DNA from: Myxococcales bacterium
Lineage (GTDB): Bacteria; Myxococcota_A; Polyangia; Polyangiales; JAFGIB01
Length of the DNA stretch: 64,000 nucleotides
Direction of reading: 5' to 3'
Assembly: GCA_029880325.1 (NCBI GenBank)
Contig: JAOUOP010000003.1
Span: 124,001-188,000 of the forward strand
Part shown: in pieces, positions 42,712 to 51,779 of the stretch
Position numbering within the stretch: position 1 is the first letter of the stretch
Layout: each line of letters opens with the position of its first letter
The notes under the pieces: generated by a model
Told to the model about the DNA's origin: nothing
Database searches by the model: none
What the model saw: only the letters and a program-made list of their open reading frames with translations
Program-made: the position numbers and the translations under genes

Positions 42712-43838
42712 CGGATCTCCGGCGGCGGATCCAGGTAGTCCACCAACTCGCCGCGATGGGTGCGCAGGGTGGTCGTCAGCCCCTCCCGGGCCACGATGTA
42801 GTCGCGGCCCACCGGCACCTTGCCGCGCCCGCCGGGAGTGTCGACGATCAGCTTGGGCAGGGCGATGCCGCTGACCCGCCCCTGCAGTGCCGCCATCAGC
42901 TCGATGCCCTGGCCCAGGGGCGTGCGCAGGTGGCCGGTGCCGCGCACGGGGTCGGCCTGCAGCAGGTAATAGGGGCGCACGCGGGTCCGGACCAGCCCGC
43001 GAAAAAGCGCCTCCAGGGTCGCGGCGTCGTCGTTGACACCGCGCAGGAGCACGCACTGGTTCATCACCGGAATGCCGTGATCGGCCAGGCGCGCGCAGGC
43101 GGCGCGGGACTCGGGCGTCAGCTCGCGCGGGTGGTTGAAGTGCGTCATCAGCCAGGGGGCCGGATGGCTGCGCAGGGCCCGGCAAAGCTCGGGGGTGATG
43201 CGCTGGGGCAGGGTGACGGGGGTGCGGCTGGCGATGCGCACGTAGAGCACGCTGTCGATGGCCGCGAGCGCCGACAGGAGCTCGGCCAGGCGCCCATCGC
43301 TGAGCACCAGCGGGTCGCCGCCGGAGATGATCACGTCGGCGATTTCGGGGTGCGACTTGATGTGGTCCAGGGCCGGCTGCAGCTGGCCCAGGGGCGTGGA
43401 GCCGCCTCCGGAGCCCACCATGCGCGAGCGGGTGCAGTAGCGACAGTAGACGGCGCAGCGATCGGTGGCCAACAGCAGCACGCGATCGGGGTAGCGCTGG
43501 ACCAGGTGCGGGGCGACCAGATGCTGTTCCTCGCCCAGGGGATCGCGCATGTCGCCGGCCACCGTTTGGCCCTCGGCGGCCCGGGGCACGGCCTGCAGGC
43601 GGATGGGGCAGCGCGGGTCCGCGGGGTCGGCCAGGCCCAGGTAATAGGGCGTGATGGCCAGGGGCAGCCCCTGCTGCTGGGCGCGCAGGGCGCCGGCCCG
43701 CTCCTCGGGGCTCAGGCGCAGCTTCGCGGCCAGCGCATCCACATCCCGGATCGCGTGCCGTAGCTGCCACTTCCAGTCCCCCGAAAGGGGCGTGAGCGGG
43801 GCGGTGGCGGACGAAACATCGAGCGGTGGCGCGGCCAT
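42708..43838 (-). CDS. KamA-family radical SAM aminomutase (lysine 2,3-aminomutase-like)
   Basis: A 376-residue radical SAM protein with the cluster motif CAVYCRYC (CxxxCxxC), an N-terminal YYLGLADPADPRCPIRLQAVP, an ISGGDPLVLSDGRL turn and a C-terminal PLP-binding-like lysine region (LPKLIVDTPGGRGKVP). It is either a lysine 2,3-aminomutase or the EF-P beta-lysylation enzyme EpmB; epmA and efp are not in the window. Start ATG 43838. It overlaps the LD-carboxypeptidase by 4 nt and so forms a coupled pair. The two functions have no obvious link. Confidence 0.87.
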   Translation of the reverse strand: MAAPPLDVSSATAPLTPLSGDWKWQLRHAIRDVDALAAKLRLSPEERAGALRAQQQGLPLAITPYYLGLADPADPRCPIRLQAVPRAAEGQTVAGDMRDPLGEEQHLVAPHLVQRYPDRVLLLATDRCAVYCRYCTRSRMVGSGGGSTPLGQLQPALDHIKSHPEIADVIISGGDPLVLSDGRLAELLSALAAIDSVLYVRIASRTPVTLPQRITPELCRALRSHPAPWLMTHFNHPRELTPESRAACARLADHGIPVMNQCVLLRGVNDDAATLEALFRGLVRTRVRPYYLLQADPVRGTGHLRTPLGQGIELMAALQGRVSGIALPKLIVDTPGGRGKVPVGRDYIVAREGLTTTLRTHRGELVDYLDPPPEIR

Positions 43839-44007
43839 GGGGGCGCAGAATAGGGGGCGCTGTGCGGCCCTGTCCAACTGCGCGGCGGGTGCGGCGGGGT
43901 AGGGGGATCGCACAATCGCGCCCACCGGAGCCAACGATCGCCCCGAATTCAGGTGGCCAAGCGCCTGGCTTTGGAGTATCCCCACCGCCGACTGGAGGTA
44001 TCCGACC

Positions 44008-45786
44008 ATGGCGGCCGATTCTCTGGACCCGCGTCCCTACGAGGTCCGTTACATCGAAAACCCGTCTCAGGCCGAGCTTCGCAAGCTCGCCCTCGAGCAC
44101 ACACCGGCGGTGCAACAAACCGCGGTCGGCAGCATCAACAAGATCTCGCGCAACAAGGCCCGCATGGCCAAGTACACCTACGTGCTTGCCGATGCCGAGC
44201 AGGCCGACCGTTGGAGCGCGCAGGTCATTGATGAGGCCCGCGGCCGCGACCTGATCGCCCGTCAGGCCGAGTACATCGCCAAGGCAGGCACGCTGATCGC
44301 CATCGACGGCTATCTCGGCGTCGGCCCCAAGGCGCTCGGCTCCACCTGGCTGTACACGCCGGAGGGCGCGAACATCGCAGGCATGCAGCAGATTCTGACC
44401 TTCGGCCGCGCCGAGGTCGAGTCGGCGGAGCGCCAGCAGGAGCCCTTTAAGCCCAACTTCCGCCTGATCTACACCCCCGACTTCCGCGTCGAGGAGATGC
44501 CCGGGCGCCAGGCGATCCTGGTCGACATGGCCAACTGGACGACCTACGTGATGGGTGCGGACTACTTCGGCGAGTCCAAGAAGGGCGTGCTGCGCATGCT
44601 CAACGAGTTCGTCTATCAAAAGGGCGGACTGGTCCTGCATGCGGGCGCCAAGGCCGTTACGCGCAGGGACGGTGAGCGCGTGACCATGACCGTGATGGGG
44701 CTGTCGGGCACCGGCAAGACCACCACCACCTTTTCCAAGCAGGGCGAGCTGGCCGAGCCGATCCAGGACGACATGGTCTGCCTGTGGCCTGGCGGCGAGA
44801 TTTCGATCACGGAAAACGGCTGCTTCGCCAAGACCGAGCGCCTGTCGGCCGAGGCCGAGCCGGTGATCCACGCCGGCACCATCAGCAGTGACGCCTGGGT
44901 GGAAAACGCCTACCTGAGCGAGGACGGAACCTTCGACTTCTTCAAGCTCGAGGTCACGCCCGAAGAGGTCAAGCGCTACCGCGAGATCCTGATCCTCACG
45001 GGTGCATCGGCTGAAAACGTCGACAAGTACATCTCGGGTGAGGTCAAGTACGCCGACGTGGTCGACAACGACATCCCGCAGGACGGCTGGGATTTCGTGA
45101 TCTGGAGCCAAAACGGCCGCTCGATCATCCCCATGAGCGCGATCCCGGGCGCCGCCGACCTGCACAACATCCCGCCCGTGCGCTCCATGGGCATCCTCAA
45201 TCGCGACGAGGGCGACGACGCCGCCACCCCCGGCATCGTGCGCTTCACCTCGCCCGAGCAGGCCGCCGGCTACTTCATGCTCGGCGAGACCTCCAAGACG
45301 AGCGCCGCCGGCAAGGACCGCGGCAAGACGCGCTCGCCCTTCACCCAGCCCTTCTTCCCTGGCCGCCACGGCCTGCAGGCCAAGCGCTTCAGCGAGCTGG
45401 CGGCGACCATGGACGCGGTGACCATGTGGATGATGAACACCGGCTACATCGGCGGTGACGCCGCGGGCGTGGGTGGCGGCACGGCTTTGAAGGTGAAGAT
45501 CGCCCACTCCAGCGCCATGCTCGAGGGCCTGCTCGGCCAGGGGCTGAAGTGGACCACCGATCCGGACTTCGGCTATGAGGTGGTCGATCTGGAAGCGCCG
45601 GAAAACGCCGCCCTGGTGGCTGCCGTTCCGGCCGAGATCCTGCAGCCGCGGGCCTTTTACGAAAAGGCCGGCCGCCTCGACGAGTACAAGGTCTGGGTCG
45701 AGCGCATGAACCGCGAGCGCCGCGAGTTCTTGAGCAGCTACGAGGTCGACCCCGCGATCATCGACGCGGTGGCTCCTGCCAGCTGA
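44008..45786 (+). CDS. pckA: Phosphoenolpyruvate carboxykinase (ATP)
   Basis: A 592-residue protein of the ATP-dependent PEP carboxykinase family: kinase-1a loop GLSGTGKTTTT, the metal-binding DDMVCLWPGG, and GGLVLHAGAKAVTRRDGERVTMTVMGLSG ahead of the P-loop. It converts oxaloacetate and ATP to PEP, CO2 and ADP, the entry to gluconeogenesis. The length is slightly above the E. coli enzyme, and the sequence looks like a divergent branch (for example FGESKKGVLRM), so a start-site extension is possible. It is transcribed alone, divergent from the KamA-like gene, and ends in a strong hairpin terminator. Confidence 0.92.
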   Translation: MAADSLDPRPYEVRYIENPSQAELRKLALEHTPAVQQTAVGSINKISRNKARMAKYTYVLADAEQADRWSAQVIDEARGRDLIARQAEYIAKAGTLIAIDGYLGVGPKALGSTWLYTPEGANIAGMQQILTFGRAEVESAERQQEPFKPNFRLIYTPDFRVEEMPGRQAILVDMANWTTYVMGADYFGESKKGVLRMLNEFVYQKGGLVLHAGAKAVTRRDGERVTMTVMGLSGTGKTTTTFSKQGELAEPIQDDMVCLWPGGEISITENGCFAKTERLSAEAEPVIHAGTISSDAWVENAYLSEDGTFDFFKLEVTPEEVKRYREILILTGASAENVDKYISGEVKYADVVDNDIPQDGWDFVIWSQNGRSIIPMSAIPGAADLHNIPPVRSMGILNRDEGDDAATPGIVRFTSPEQAAGYFMLGETSKTSAAGKDRGKTRSPFTQPFFPGRHGLQAKRFSELAATMDAVTMWMMNTGYIGGDAAGVGGGTALKVKIAHSSAMLEGLLGQGLKWTTDPDFGYEVVDLEAPENAALVAAVPAEILQPRAFYEKAGRLDEYKVWVERMNRERREFLSSYEVDPAIIDAVAPAS

Positions 45787-45811
45787 GCCGGCAGGGCGCG
45801 CAGCCGAAACG

Positions 45812-45855
45812 GAAAGCCGCGGGCGTCGATGGACGTCGGCGGCTTTCGTCTTTTC
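45812..45855 (+). terminator. Rho-independent terminator of pckA
   Basis: GAAAGCCGC at 45812-45820 pairs perfectly with GCGGCTTTC at 45839-45847, with further pairing inside, followed by GTCTTTTC at 45848-45855. It lies 26 bp after the pckA stop and is the clearest intrinsic terminator in the window. Confidence 0.85.
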
Positions 45856-45989
45856 GGGGGCTGTGGGACAGGCCTGCTGGAAAAAAAGCGCCCGGGTTGC
45901 AAAACTTGCGGGCGCGCCGTGCGTCAGACCCTCTGCGCGCGGCCTGTCGCCGTGGCGGGCCTGCAATCGAGACGGATTGGGGAGGTCAG

Positions 45990-47705
45990 ATGCGACTGTT
46001 TTCGTTGGGATTTCTATTGGCGATGGTACCCGCGGTGACGGGGCACGCCTTTTGTGGCTTTTACGTGGCCGGCGGTGGCGCCGAGCTCTTCAACAACGCG
46101 ACGCAGGTGGTGCTGATGCGGGATGGCAGCCGCACGGTGCTGTCGATGCAGAACAACTACCAGGGGCCGCCCTCGGACTTCGCGATGGTGGTGCCGGTCC
46201 CGGTGGTGCTGAAGGAGGAGCACGTCAAGACGCTTCCGCGCGAGATCTTCGACCGCGTCGACTCGCTGACGGCGCCGCGCCTGGTCGAGTACTGGGAGCA
46301 GGATCCGTGTTTTCAGCCGCCCGTCATGAAGATGAGGCGGATGGCACAGGCGACGTCAGCATCGGCCCCTGTACTGGAGAGAAGCGGCGCCCGCCTCGGC
46401 GTCACCATCGAAGCCAAATTCGTCGTCGGCGAGTACAAGATCCTGATCCTCAGCGCGAAGGACTCCACCGGCCTCGAGACCTGGTTGCGACAGGAGAAGT
46501 ACGCCATTCCAGCCGGTGCGTCGAAGCTTCTGCGACCCTACGTGCAGGCGGGCATGAAGTTCTTCGTGGCCAAAGTCGATGTCAGCAAGGTCAAATTTCA
46601 TCAAGGCACGGCCCAGCTCTCGCCACTTCGCTTTCACTACGACCACGACGACTTTTCGCTGCCCGTGCGTCTGGGAATGATGAACTCGGCGGGCACGCAG
46701 GACCTGATCGTTCACATCCTCTCGCCCGGCCATCGCTACGCCGTCGCCAACTACGACAACGTCAGCATTCCCACGAACCTGGATCTCGAGCCCGAGGCCA
46801 AGGCGCGTTTTGGCGAACTCTACGCCGCGCTCTTCGACGAAACCCTGGCGCGCCATCCGGCTGCAGTGGTCACCGAGTACGCCTGGGACGCCCGCAATTG
46901 CGACCCCTGCCCCACGCCGCCACTGCGCGCCGACGAGCTGCAGACCCTGGGTGCCGATGTGCTCTACGCCGGAACCCGTGCAAGCGATGGGGAGGCCGAG
47001 TCGCCGACAGGCGCGTCGGATGGCGTGCTGGAGCTGCGCCGGCAGCGGCAGCGCCGGCGTGCCATGCAGCGGCGCGGTGGCAGCGGGTTCATTCTGACGC
47101 GCCTGCATGCCCGCTACGCGAAGGGATCGATCCAGGATGACCTCGTGTTTCGCCAGGCCGCGCCGATCGCCGGTGGGCGCGAGTTCCTGGTCGATGGCCA
47201 GGAGCTGGAGCAGGGTGCTGTCAAGGCGCCGATCAATAACTTTCAGGCTCGATACGCGATCCGACATCCATGGACGGGGCCCATCACCTGCGACAATCCC
47301 GTCCGAAACCGTTGGGGAGGGCCGCCGCAAGGAGGCGGTCGTCAAGTTCAGCCCGCCAAGGAACTCGCATTCGCGCCCCGTGGCGGGCTCAAGAGCGCGA
47401 ACTTGGTCAAGCGCGGCCATGCGTTGCCGCAGCTGCTCGACCGGGCCGATGGGGCGCCGGTACCGGAGCCGGTGAAGGAGCCGACCCCTGCGGCGAGCCC
47501 GAAGCAGGAACTGGAGCCGTCTCCCAAGGGCAAAAGTCCTGGGCCGGCGGCGCCTGCTGCCAACAGGTCCTCCGAGCCCGAGGTCGATGACTGCAGCGTG
47601 AGCGCAGTCGGCGGCCGGCGGTCCCGATCGGCTGCAGCGGTCTTGCTGGCCTCCGCGTGGCTGCTCCTGCGGCGGCGCCGTGGCCATCGCGGCGCGGTGC
47701 GCTGA
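45990..47705 (+). CDS. DUF2330 protein with MYXO-CTERM-like C-terminus
   Basis: A 571-residue exported protein. After a signal peptide (RLFSLGFLLAMVPAVTGHA) come CGFYVAGGGAELFNNATQVV and SMQNNYQGPPSDFAMVVPVP, which define DUF2330. A disordered Pro/Glu/Lys region follows, then CSVSAVGGRR, a hydrophobic stretch AAAVLLASAWLLL and an Arg cluster. That is the MYXO-CTERM sorting-signal layout (Cys, membrane helix, basic end), thought to direct cell-surface processing in Myxococcota. Start ATG 45990 has GGAGG at 45981-45985. It is followed after 3 nt by the five-heme cytochrome gene, so the two are cotranscribed. Confidence 0.86.
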   Translation: MRLFSLGFLLAMVPAVTGHAFCGFYVAGGGAELFNNATQVVLMRDGSRTVLSMQNNYQGPPSDFAMVVPVPVVLKEEHVKTLPREIFDRVDSLTAPRLVEYWEQDPCFQPPVMKMRRMAQATSASAPVLERSGARLGVTIEAKFVVGEYKILILSAKDSTGLETWLRQEKYAIPAGASKLLRPYVQAGMKFFVAKVDVSKVKFHQGTAQLSPLRFHYDHDDFSLPVRLGMMNSAGTQDLIVHILSPGHRYAVANYDNVSIPTNLDLEPEAKARFGELYAALFDETLARHPAAVVTEYAWDARNCDPCPTPPLRADELQTLGADVLYAGTRASDGEAESPTGASDGVLELRRQRQRRRAMQRRGGSGFILTRLHARYAKGSIQDDLVFRQAAPIAGGREFLVDGQELEQGAVKAPINNFQARYAIRHPWTGPITCDNPVRNRWGGPPQGGGRQVQPAKELAFAPRGGLKSANLVKRGHALPQLLDRADGAPVPEPVKEPTPAASPKQELEPSPKGKSPGPAAPAANRSSEPEVDDCSVSAVGGRRSRSAAAVLLASAWLLLRRRRGHRGAVR

Positions 47706-47708
47706 GTC

Positions 47709-49943
47709 GTGCCGCTGGTTGCGCCTCGACGCCCGCTGTTGGCAGCGGGTCTGAGCCTGGTGGCGCTTGCCGGCGTGGCCCAGCTGCCACCCGGGCGTGA
47801 ACCACCGGGCGTCGAGGTGCCGGCTTCGCCTCTGCCAGCGCCGAAGCCTCCGCACGCGCCCAAGCCGCGCCTACCGCGGGAGCCTGGCCGTTTTGCACCG
47901 GCGTTCACCGAGTTGGCGGTCGACGCCACGCTCGATGGCATGCAGCTGACCGATGTCGACACCTGCGAAGGTTGCCATGCCGACGCGGCCGCCCAGTGGC
48001 AGCAGAGCGCCCACGCCCTGTCCTCGTTCAACAATCCCATCTACCGGGCTTCGGTCGAGCGCTTTCGAGAGCAGATGGGGGCGAAGGCCAGCGGCCTGTG
48101 TGCGGGCTGCCATGACGTGGCGCTGTTGATCGACGGCGCCATGGATGTTGCCGTGGCTGCAGACGATGCTCGCGCCCATGCGGGCATCAGCTGTCGCGTC
48201 TGTCACGGCGCCCAGTCCGCGAGCGCGGACGGCAACGGCAGCTACGCCCTGCGTGGCGAAGGCATCGCGATTCCGCGCAAGGGCGATGCGACGAGCCTGC
48301 GCCGGCATCGAGAGCAGGCTTCACTCGATGGCCTGGGCGCTACTCTTTGCACCAGTTGCCATCGCGGATTCGTCGGCCACGCCAGCGGCCATGGTCAGCA
48401 CTTGATGGGCATGGACGAGCCCTCGGCCTGGGCGGCCTCGGCCCATGCGGGTCAGGACATCCAGCGTGTGGACGAAGCGCTGCCGCAGCGCGACTGCATC
48501 GATTGCCACATGCGGCGCGAGCCCGCACGCCTGGGCGACCGCGCCCGCGGCGACGACGGTCGCATCGCATCCCATCGCTTCCTGGGCGGGCACACATACT
48601 TGGCGGCCATGGCCGGCGATGCCGCCTCCGTCGCGCGCGGGCAGGCGGCGCTTCGAGGCGTGGCGCGCATCGACATTGTCGTCGTGCGTGGCGAAGGCGG
48701 CGAGCAGCGGTTCGAGCGAGCTCCGGGTCGACGCCTGAACCTTTCGGGGCGCGAGTTCGAAGTCGACGTCGTGGTGCGCAACCTGGGGGTCGGACACCGC
48801 TTCCCCGGCGGCGTACGCGACGCCCAGCAGACCTGGGTAGAGCTCGAAGTGCGCGACGGCGACGGGCAGCTGCTGGCCTCTTCCGGCCGTGACGCCGATC
48901 CGCAGCGGCATCTGTTGCGCGCCCGCGCTGTCGGCCACGACGGTCGCCAGCGACTGCAGCGCGAGGTCGCCGAGTTTGCGGGCGTGGTCGCCGACAGCAC
49001 GCTCGCCCCGCGTGATGCGGCGGTGGTGCGTTACGCCTTTTCACTGCCAGCTGGAGGGCGCAGTCGCGGTTTTCGACTGCGCGCGCGGCTGCGACACCGG
49101 AGCCGCAGCCGCGCGCTTGCAGCCCTTGCCTGCGAGGCCAGCCGCGATGCCCGTGGCCGGGCTTTCAGCGCGGCCGCGGCTGCCCTCGACCTGCCCGTGC
49201 TCGATGGCTGCGTCGAGCAGCCGACCACCGACATCGCGGTCGTCGACCTGCGCGTCGCTGCCGATGGCGACTTCGAGATCCGCGCCGAGCCCGAGCTACC
49301 TCCGGATTGGCAACGCCTCTACGATCACGGTTTGGGTTTAGCCCATGGTTTGAGCGACGAGCTGCCCGCGGCGCGCTCCAGCTTGCTCGCCGCCCGCCAC
49401 GCCCTCGCTGCGATCGAGCACGGTGGGCGCGAGGCGGCGATGATCGAGGCGGCCCTGGCCGACCTCGCCACGCGGCTGGGGCGTTTGCGCGAGGCCGAAG
49501 AGTGGCTGCAGCGGGCTCGCCGTCACCTGGGAAGCCACCCCGCCCTCGATCGCATCGAGGCTGACGCTCTCATCAAGGCATGGCGCTTCGAGGAGGCGCT
49601 GGCGCCGCTCTCGCGCCTGATCACCGCTGCGCCGCGCAATACGGCAGCCTACGGGCGCTGGGCCCAGGCGCTGGGCTCCGCCGGCAGGGAGGGCGAAGCG
49701 GCGACGGCTGCGGCCGCGGGGCTGAGCCTGTCGCCGCGTCACGTCGACCTCTTGCGTGTGCAGGCGGTTTCACTCTCAGCCCTGCAGGATTCAAGCGCCG
49801 AGTCGGCCCTCGAGGCCTACGAACTCCATCAGGACGAGGGCCTGCGGGGGAGCCTGCGTTTTGCCTGCGCCGCGCGCTCGGAGGCCTGCGAGCGTCACGC
49901 ACGGCCGGTCCACAGTCACCGCGCGCTACCACCGCAGCGGTAG
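47709..49943 (+). CDS. Exported five-heme cytochrome c with TPR-like C-terminal half
   Basis: A 744-residue protein. Signal segment (RRPLLAAGLSLVALAGVA) then a Pro/Ala-rich linker. Five CxxCH heme sites lie at residues about 89 (CEGCH), 131 (CAGCH), 162 (CRVCH), 214 (CTSCH) and 263 (CIDCH). Beyond residue about 300 there are beta-rich domains, and the last 250 residues are helical repeats (LGRLREAEEWLQRARRHLG..., ALAPLSRLITAAPRNTAAYGRWAQALGSAGREGEAATAAAAGLSLSP) of TPR type. It probably carries electrons in the periplasm or at the outer membrane while binding a partner protein. Start GTG 47709 is 3 nt after the DUF2330 stop. Confidence 0.88.
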   Translation: MPLVAPRRPLLAAGLSLVALAGVAQLPPGREPPGVEVPASPLPAPKPPHAPKPRLPREPGRFAPAFTELAVDATLDGMQLTDVDTCEGCHADAAAQWQQSAHALSSFNNPIYRASVERFREQMGAKASGLCAGCHDVALLIDGAMDVAVAADDARAHAGISCRVCHGAQSASADGNGSYALRGEGIAIPRKGDATSLRRHREQASLDGLGATLCTSCHRGFVGHASGHGQHLMGMDEPSAWAASAHAGQDIQRVDEALPQRDCIDCHMRREPARLGDRARGDDGRIASHRFLGGHTYLAAMAGDAASVARGQAALRGVARIDIVVVRGEGGEQRFERAPGRRLNLSGREFEVDVVVRNLGVGHRFPGGVRDAQQTWVELEVRDGDGQLLASSGRDADPQRHLLRARAVGHDGRQRLQREVAEFAGVVADSTLAPRDAAVVRYAFSLPAGGRSRGFRLRARLRHRSRSRALAALACEASRDARGRAFSAAAAALDLPVLDGCVEQPTTDIAVVDLRVAADGDFEIRAEPELPPDWQRLYDHGLGLAHGLSDELPAARSSLLAARHALAAIEHGGREAAMIEAALADLATRLGRLREAEEWLQRARRHLGSHPALDRIEADALIKAWRFEEALAPLSRLITAAPRNTAAYGRWAQALGSAGREGEAATAAAAGLSLSPRHVDLLRVQAVSLSALQDSSAESALEAYELHQDEGLRGSLRFACAARSEACERHARPVHSHRALPPQR

Positions 49944-50003
49944 TCGCGGTTTCGCCAGAGGCGCCCGCTTTCCATTGCCACCGCCTTCCGGGATAATGCC
50001 CCC

Positions 50004-51779
50004 GTGGTCGACATCGACTCGGTCGCGGCGGCTCCAGCCTCGGCCGCCGCCGGTTTGACGCCCGAGCGGCTCGCCTGGCTGGTGCGGTTGCGTTGGGTGG
50101 CGCTCGGGGGCATCGTGGTCGCCGTGGTGGTCTCGGCCGCCGGCGCCTTTCCCGGTGTCAACTACCAGGTGATGGCGGCCACTGCGCTGGGAGCGGCGGC
50201 CTATAACTTTTTGATCCACCGCGACCTTCGCGCCGGCCGCGCCGCCCTCGATCGGCGCACGCCCATGTACCAGGCGCTGATCGACTTTCTCTCGCTCAGC
50301 ATGGTGCTGTGGGCCGCCGGCGGGCTGTCTTCGCCCTTCGTGATCTTCTACATCTTTCACGTGGCCCTGGCCGGGATCCTGGCCGGGCCGCGCGCGACGC
50401 TGGTGGCGGCGGGTTTGGCGTTTCTGTGCGCGGGCCTATTGTGGCTGACCGGCGTGGTTGCCGGGCTGCGCATCGGCACCTGGGATCCGGTGGGTCTGTG
50501 GGAGCCGGCTTCGCGCGTGGTGGCGTTCGTGTTCACGGTCGGCGCAGTGGCCTACCTTGTGCTTCATGCGGTGGCCGAGCTGCGCGATCGGGAGCGGGCG
50601 CTGCAGCAGGCGCGGGATCGGGCCGAGCTGGAGTACGAGCTTCTGTCCAATACCCTCGACGAGCTGGATGCGGGGCTGGAGGTGCTCGATGCCGACCATC
50701 GCGTGGTCTGGCGCAATCGTCTGGCCAATCGCCTGGTACCGCGGCTGTCGAGCGGTGAGCCCTGGAACTGTCCGGGCATGGATGCGCCCTGCGAGCGCGA
50801 CGCTTCGGGTCTGTGCCCCATCGATCGCTCTTTCGCTCTGGGTGAAGCCGGTCGCTGCCGCTTCGCCACCCAGGATGAGCAGCCCGAGCGCGTCTACGAG
50901 TTGCTCGCCTTTCCGCTCAGCAGCGAGCAGGATGGCAAGGCCCGGGTGATGAATCTCTACCTCGATCGCACCAGTGCCACGTTGGCCGAGCGTCAGCTGG
51001 TGCTGGCCGAACGTCTCGCCAGCCTCGGTCGCGTGGCCCAGGGGGTCGCGCACGAACTCAACACGCCGCTGGCCACCATTCGCACGCTGGCCGCGGACAT
51101 GGGCGTGGCGCTCGCGCGCTTGGACAAGGCCCCGCCCGACACCACGGCGGAGCTGCTCACGGATCTGGGCGAGTCCACGGCGTTGATTCGCTCCGAGACC
51201 GAACGGCTGGGACGCATCACCCATTCGCTCTTGGCCGGTGGGGATTTGCTGCGGTTGCGCATCGTCGGCGAGGTTTCGATCTCGGCCGTGGTCGAACGCG
51301 CCCGCGCTTTGGTATTCGCTGGCGATCCGGGCGGCGTGCGCTTCGAAGTCGAGTCGGACCTCGACCGCATCCAGCTGCGCTGTGATCAGGACCGGCTGGT
51401 CCAGGTGCTGGTGAATTTGATCCAGAATGCCTACGATGCGCTGCGCGAGGGAGGTGGCAGCGTGGTTCGGGTCAGCGCGGTGGTCGACGACGAGGATCAA
51501 GCCGATGGCGCCGTGCGCATTCTCATCGAGGATGACGGTCCAGGCCTCGATCCGGTGCTCGAAGGACGGCTCTTCGAGCCCTTCACCACCACCAAGGCGC
51601 CCGGGCGCGGTACAGGCCTCGGGCTCTACACGTCCTACATGCTGGTGCGCGCCATGCACGGCTCGCTCGAGCTGGGCACCCGCGACAGCGGCGGCACGCG
51701 GGCCGAGCTGAGGTTGCCTTTGGCGAGCGCGGGCAGCGCCGCCCTGGAGCTCGTGCCCAAGCAGGGGCTGAGCGCATGA
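50004..51779 (+). CDS. Membrane sensor histidine kinase with Cys-containing PAS-like domain
   Basis: A 591-residue kinase. Six N-terminal membrane segments (residues about 20-205) resemble the RegB/PrrB membrane domain. A PAS-like region from about 215 contains four Cys (256, 263, 271, 285). Then a HisKA with the phosphorylation site VAHELNTPLATI, and the ATPase boxes NLIQNAYDAL (N box), IEDDGPGLD (G1) and GRGTGLGLY (G2). The RegB-type H box and clustered cysteines suggest redox sensing. Start GTG 50004. The stop overlaps the start of the partner regulator by 4 nt. A signal from the electron-transfer proteins encoded just upstream is a reasonable guess. Confidence 0.92.
   Translation: MVDIDSVAAAPASAAAGLTPERLAWLVRLRWVALGGIVVAVVVSAAGAFPGVNYQVMAATALGAAAYNFLIHRDLRAGRAALDRRTPMYQALIDFLSLSMVLWAAGGLSSPFVIFYIFHVALAGILAGPRATLVAAGLAFLCAGLLWLTGVVAGLRIGTWDPVGLWEPASRVVAFVFTVGAVAYLVLHAVAELRDRERALQQARDRAELEYELLSNTLDELDAGLEVLDADHRVVWRNRLANRLVPRLSSGEPWNCPGMDAPCERDASGLCPIDRSFALGEAGRCRFATQDEQPERVYELLAFPLSSEQDGKARVMNLYLDRTSATLAERQLVLAERLASLGRVAQGVAHELNTPLATIRTLAADMGVALARLDKAPPDTTAELLTDLGESTALIRSETERLGRITHSLLAGGDLLRLRIVGEVSISAVVERARALVFAGDPGGVRFEVESDLDRIQLRCDQDRLVQVLVNLIQNAYDALREGGGSVVRVSAVVDDEDQADGAVRILIEDDGPGLDPVLEGRLFEPFTTTKAPGRGTGLGLYTSYMLVRAMHGSLELGTRDSGGTRAELRLPLASAGSAALELVPKQGLSA

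Noticed and set aside
42712..45966. Upstream part of the 1392-codon minus-strand frame ending at 41788
   Set aside because: Only the last 307 codons are the LD-carboxypeptidase; the rest is antisense or in another frame to the KamA-like gene and pckA.
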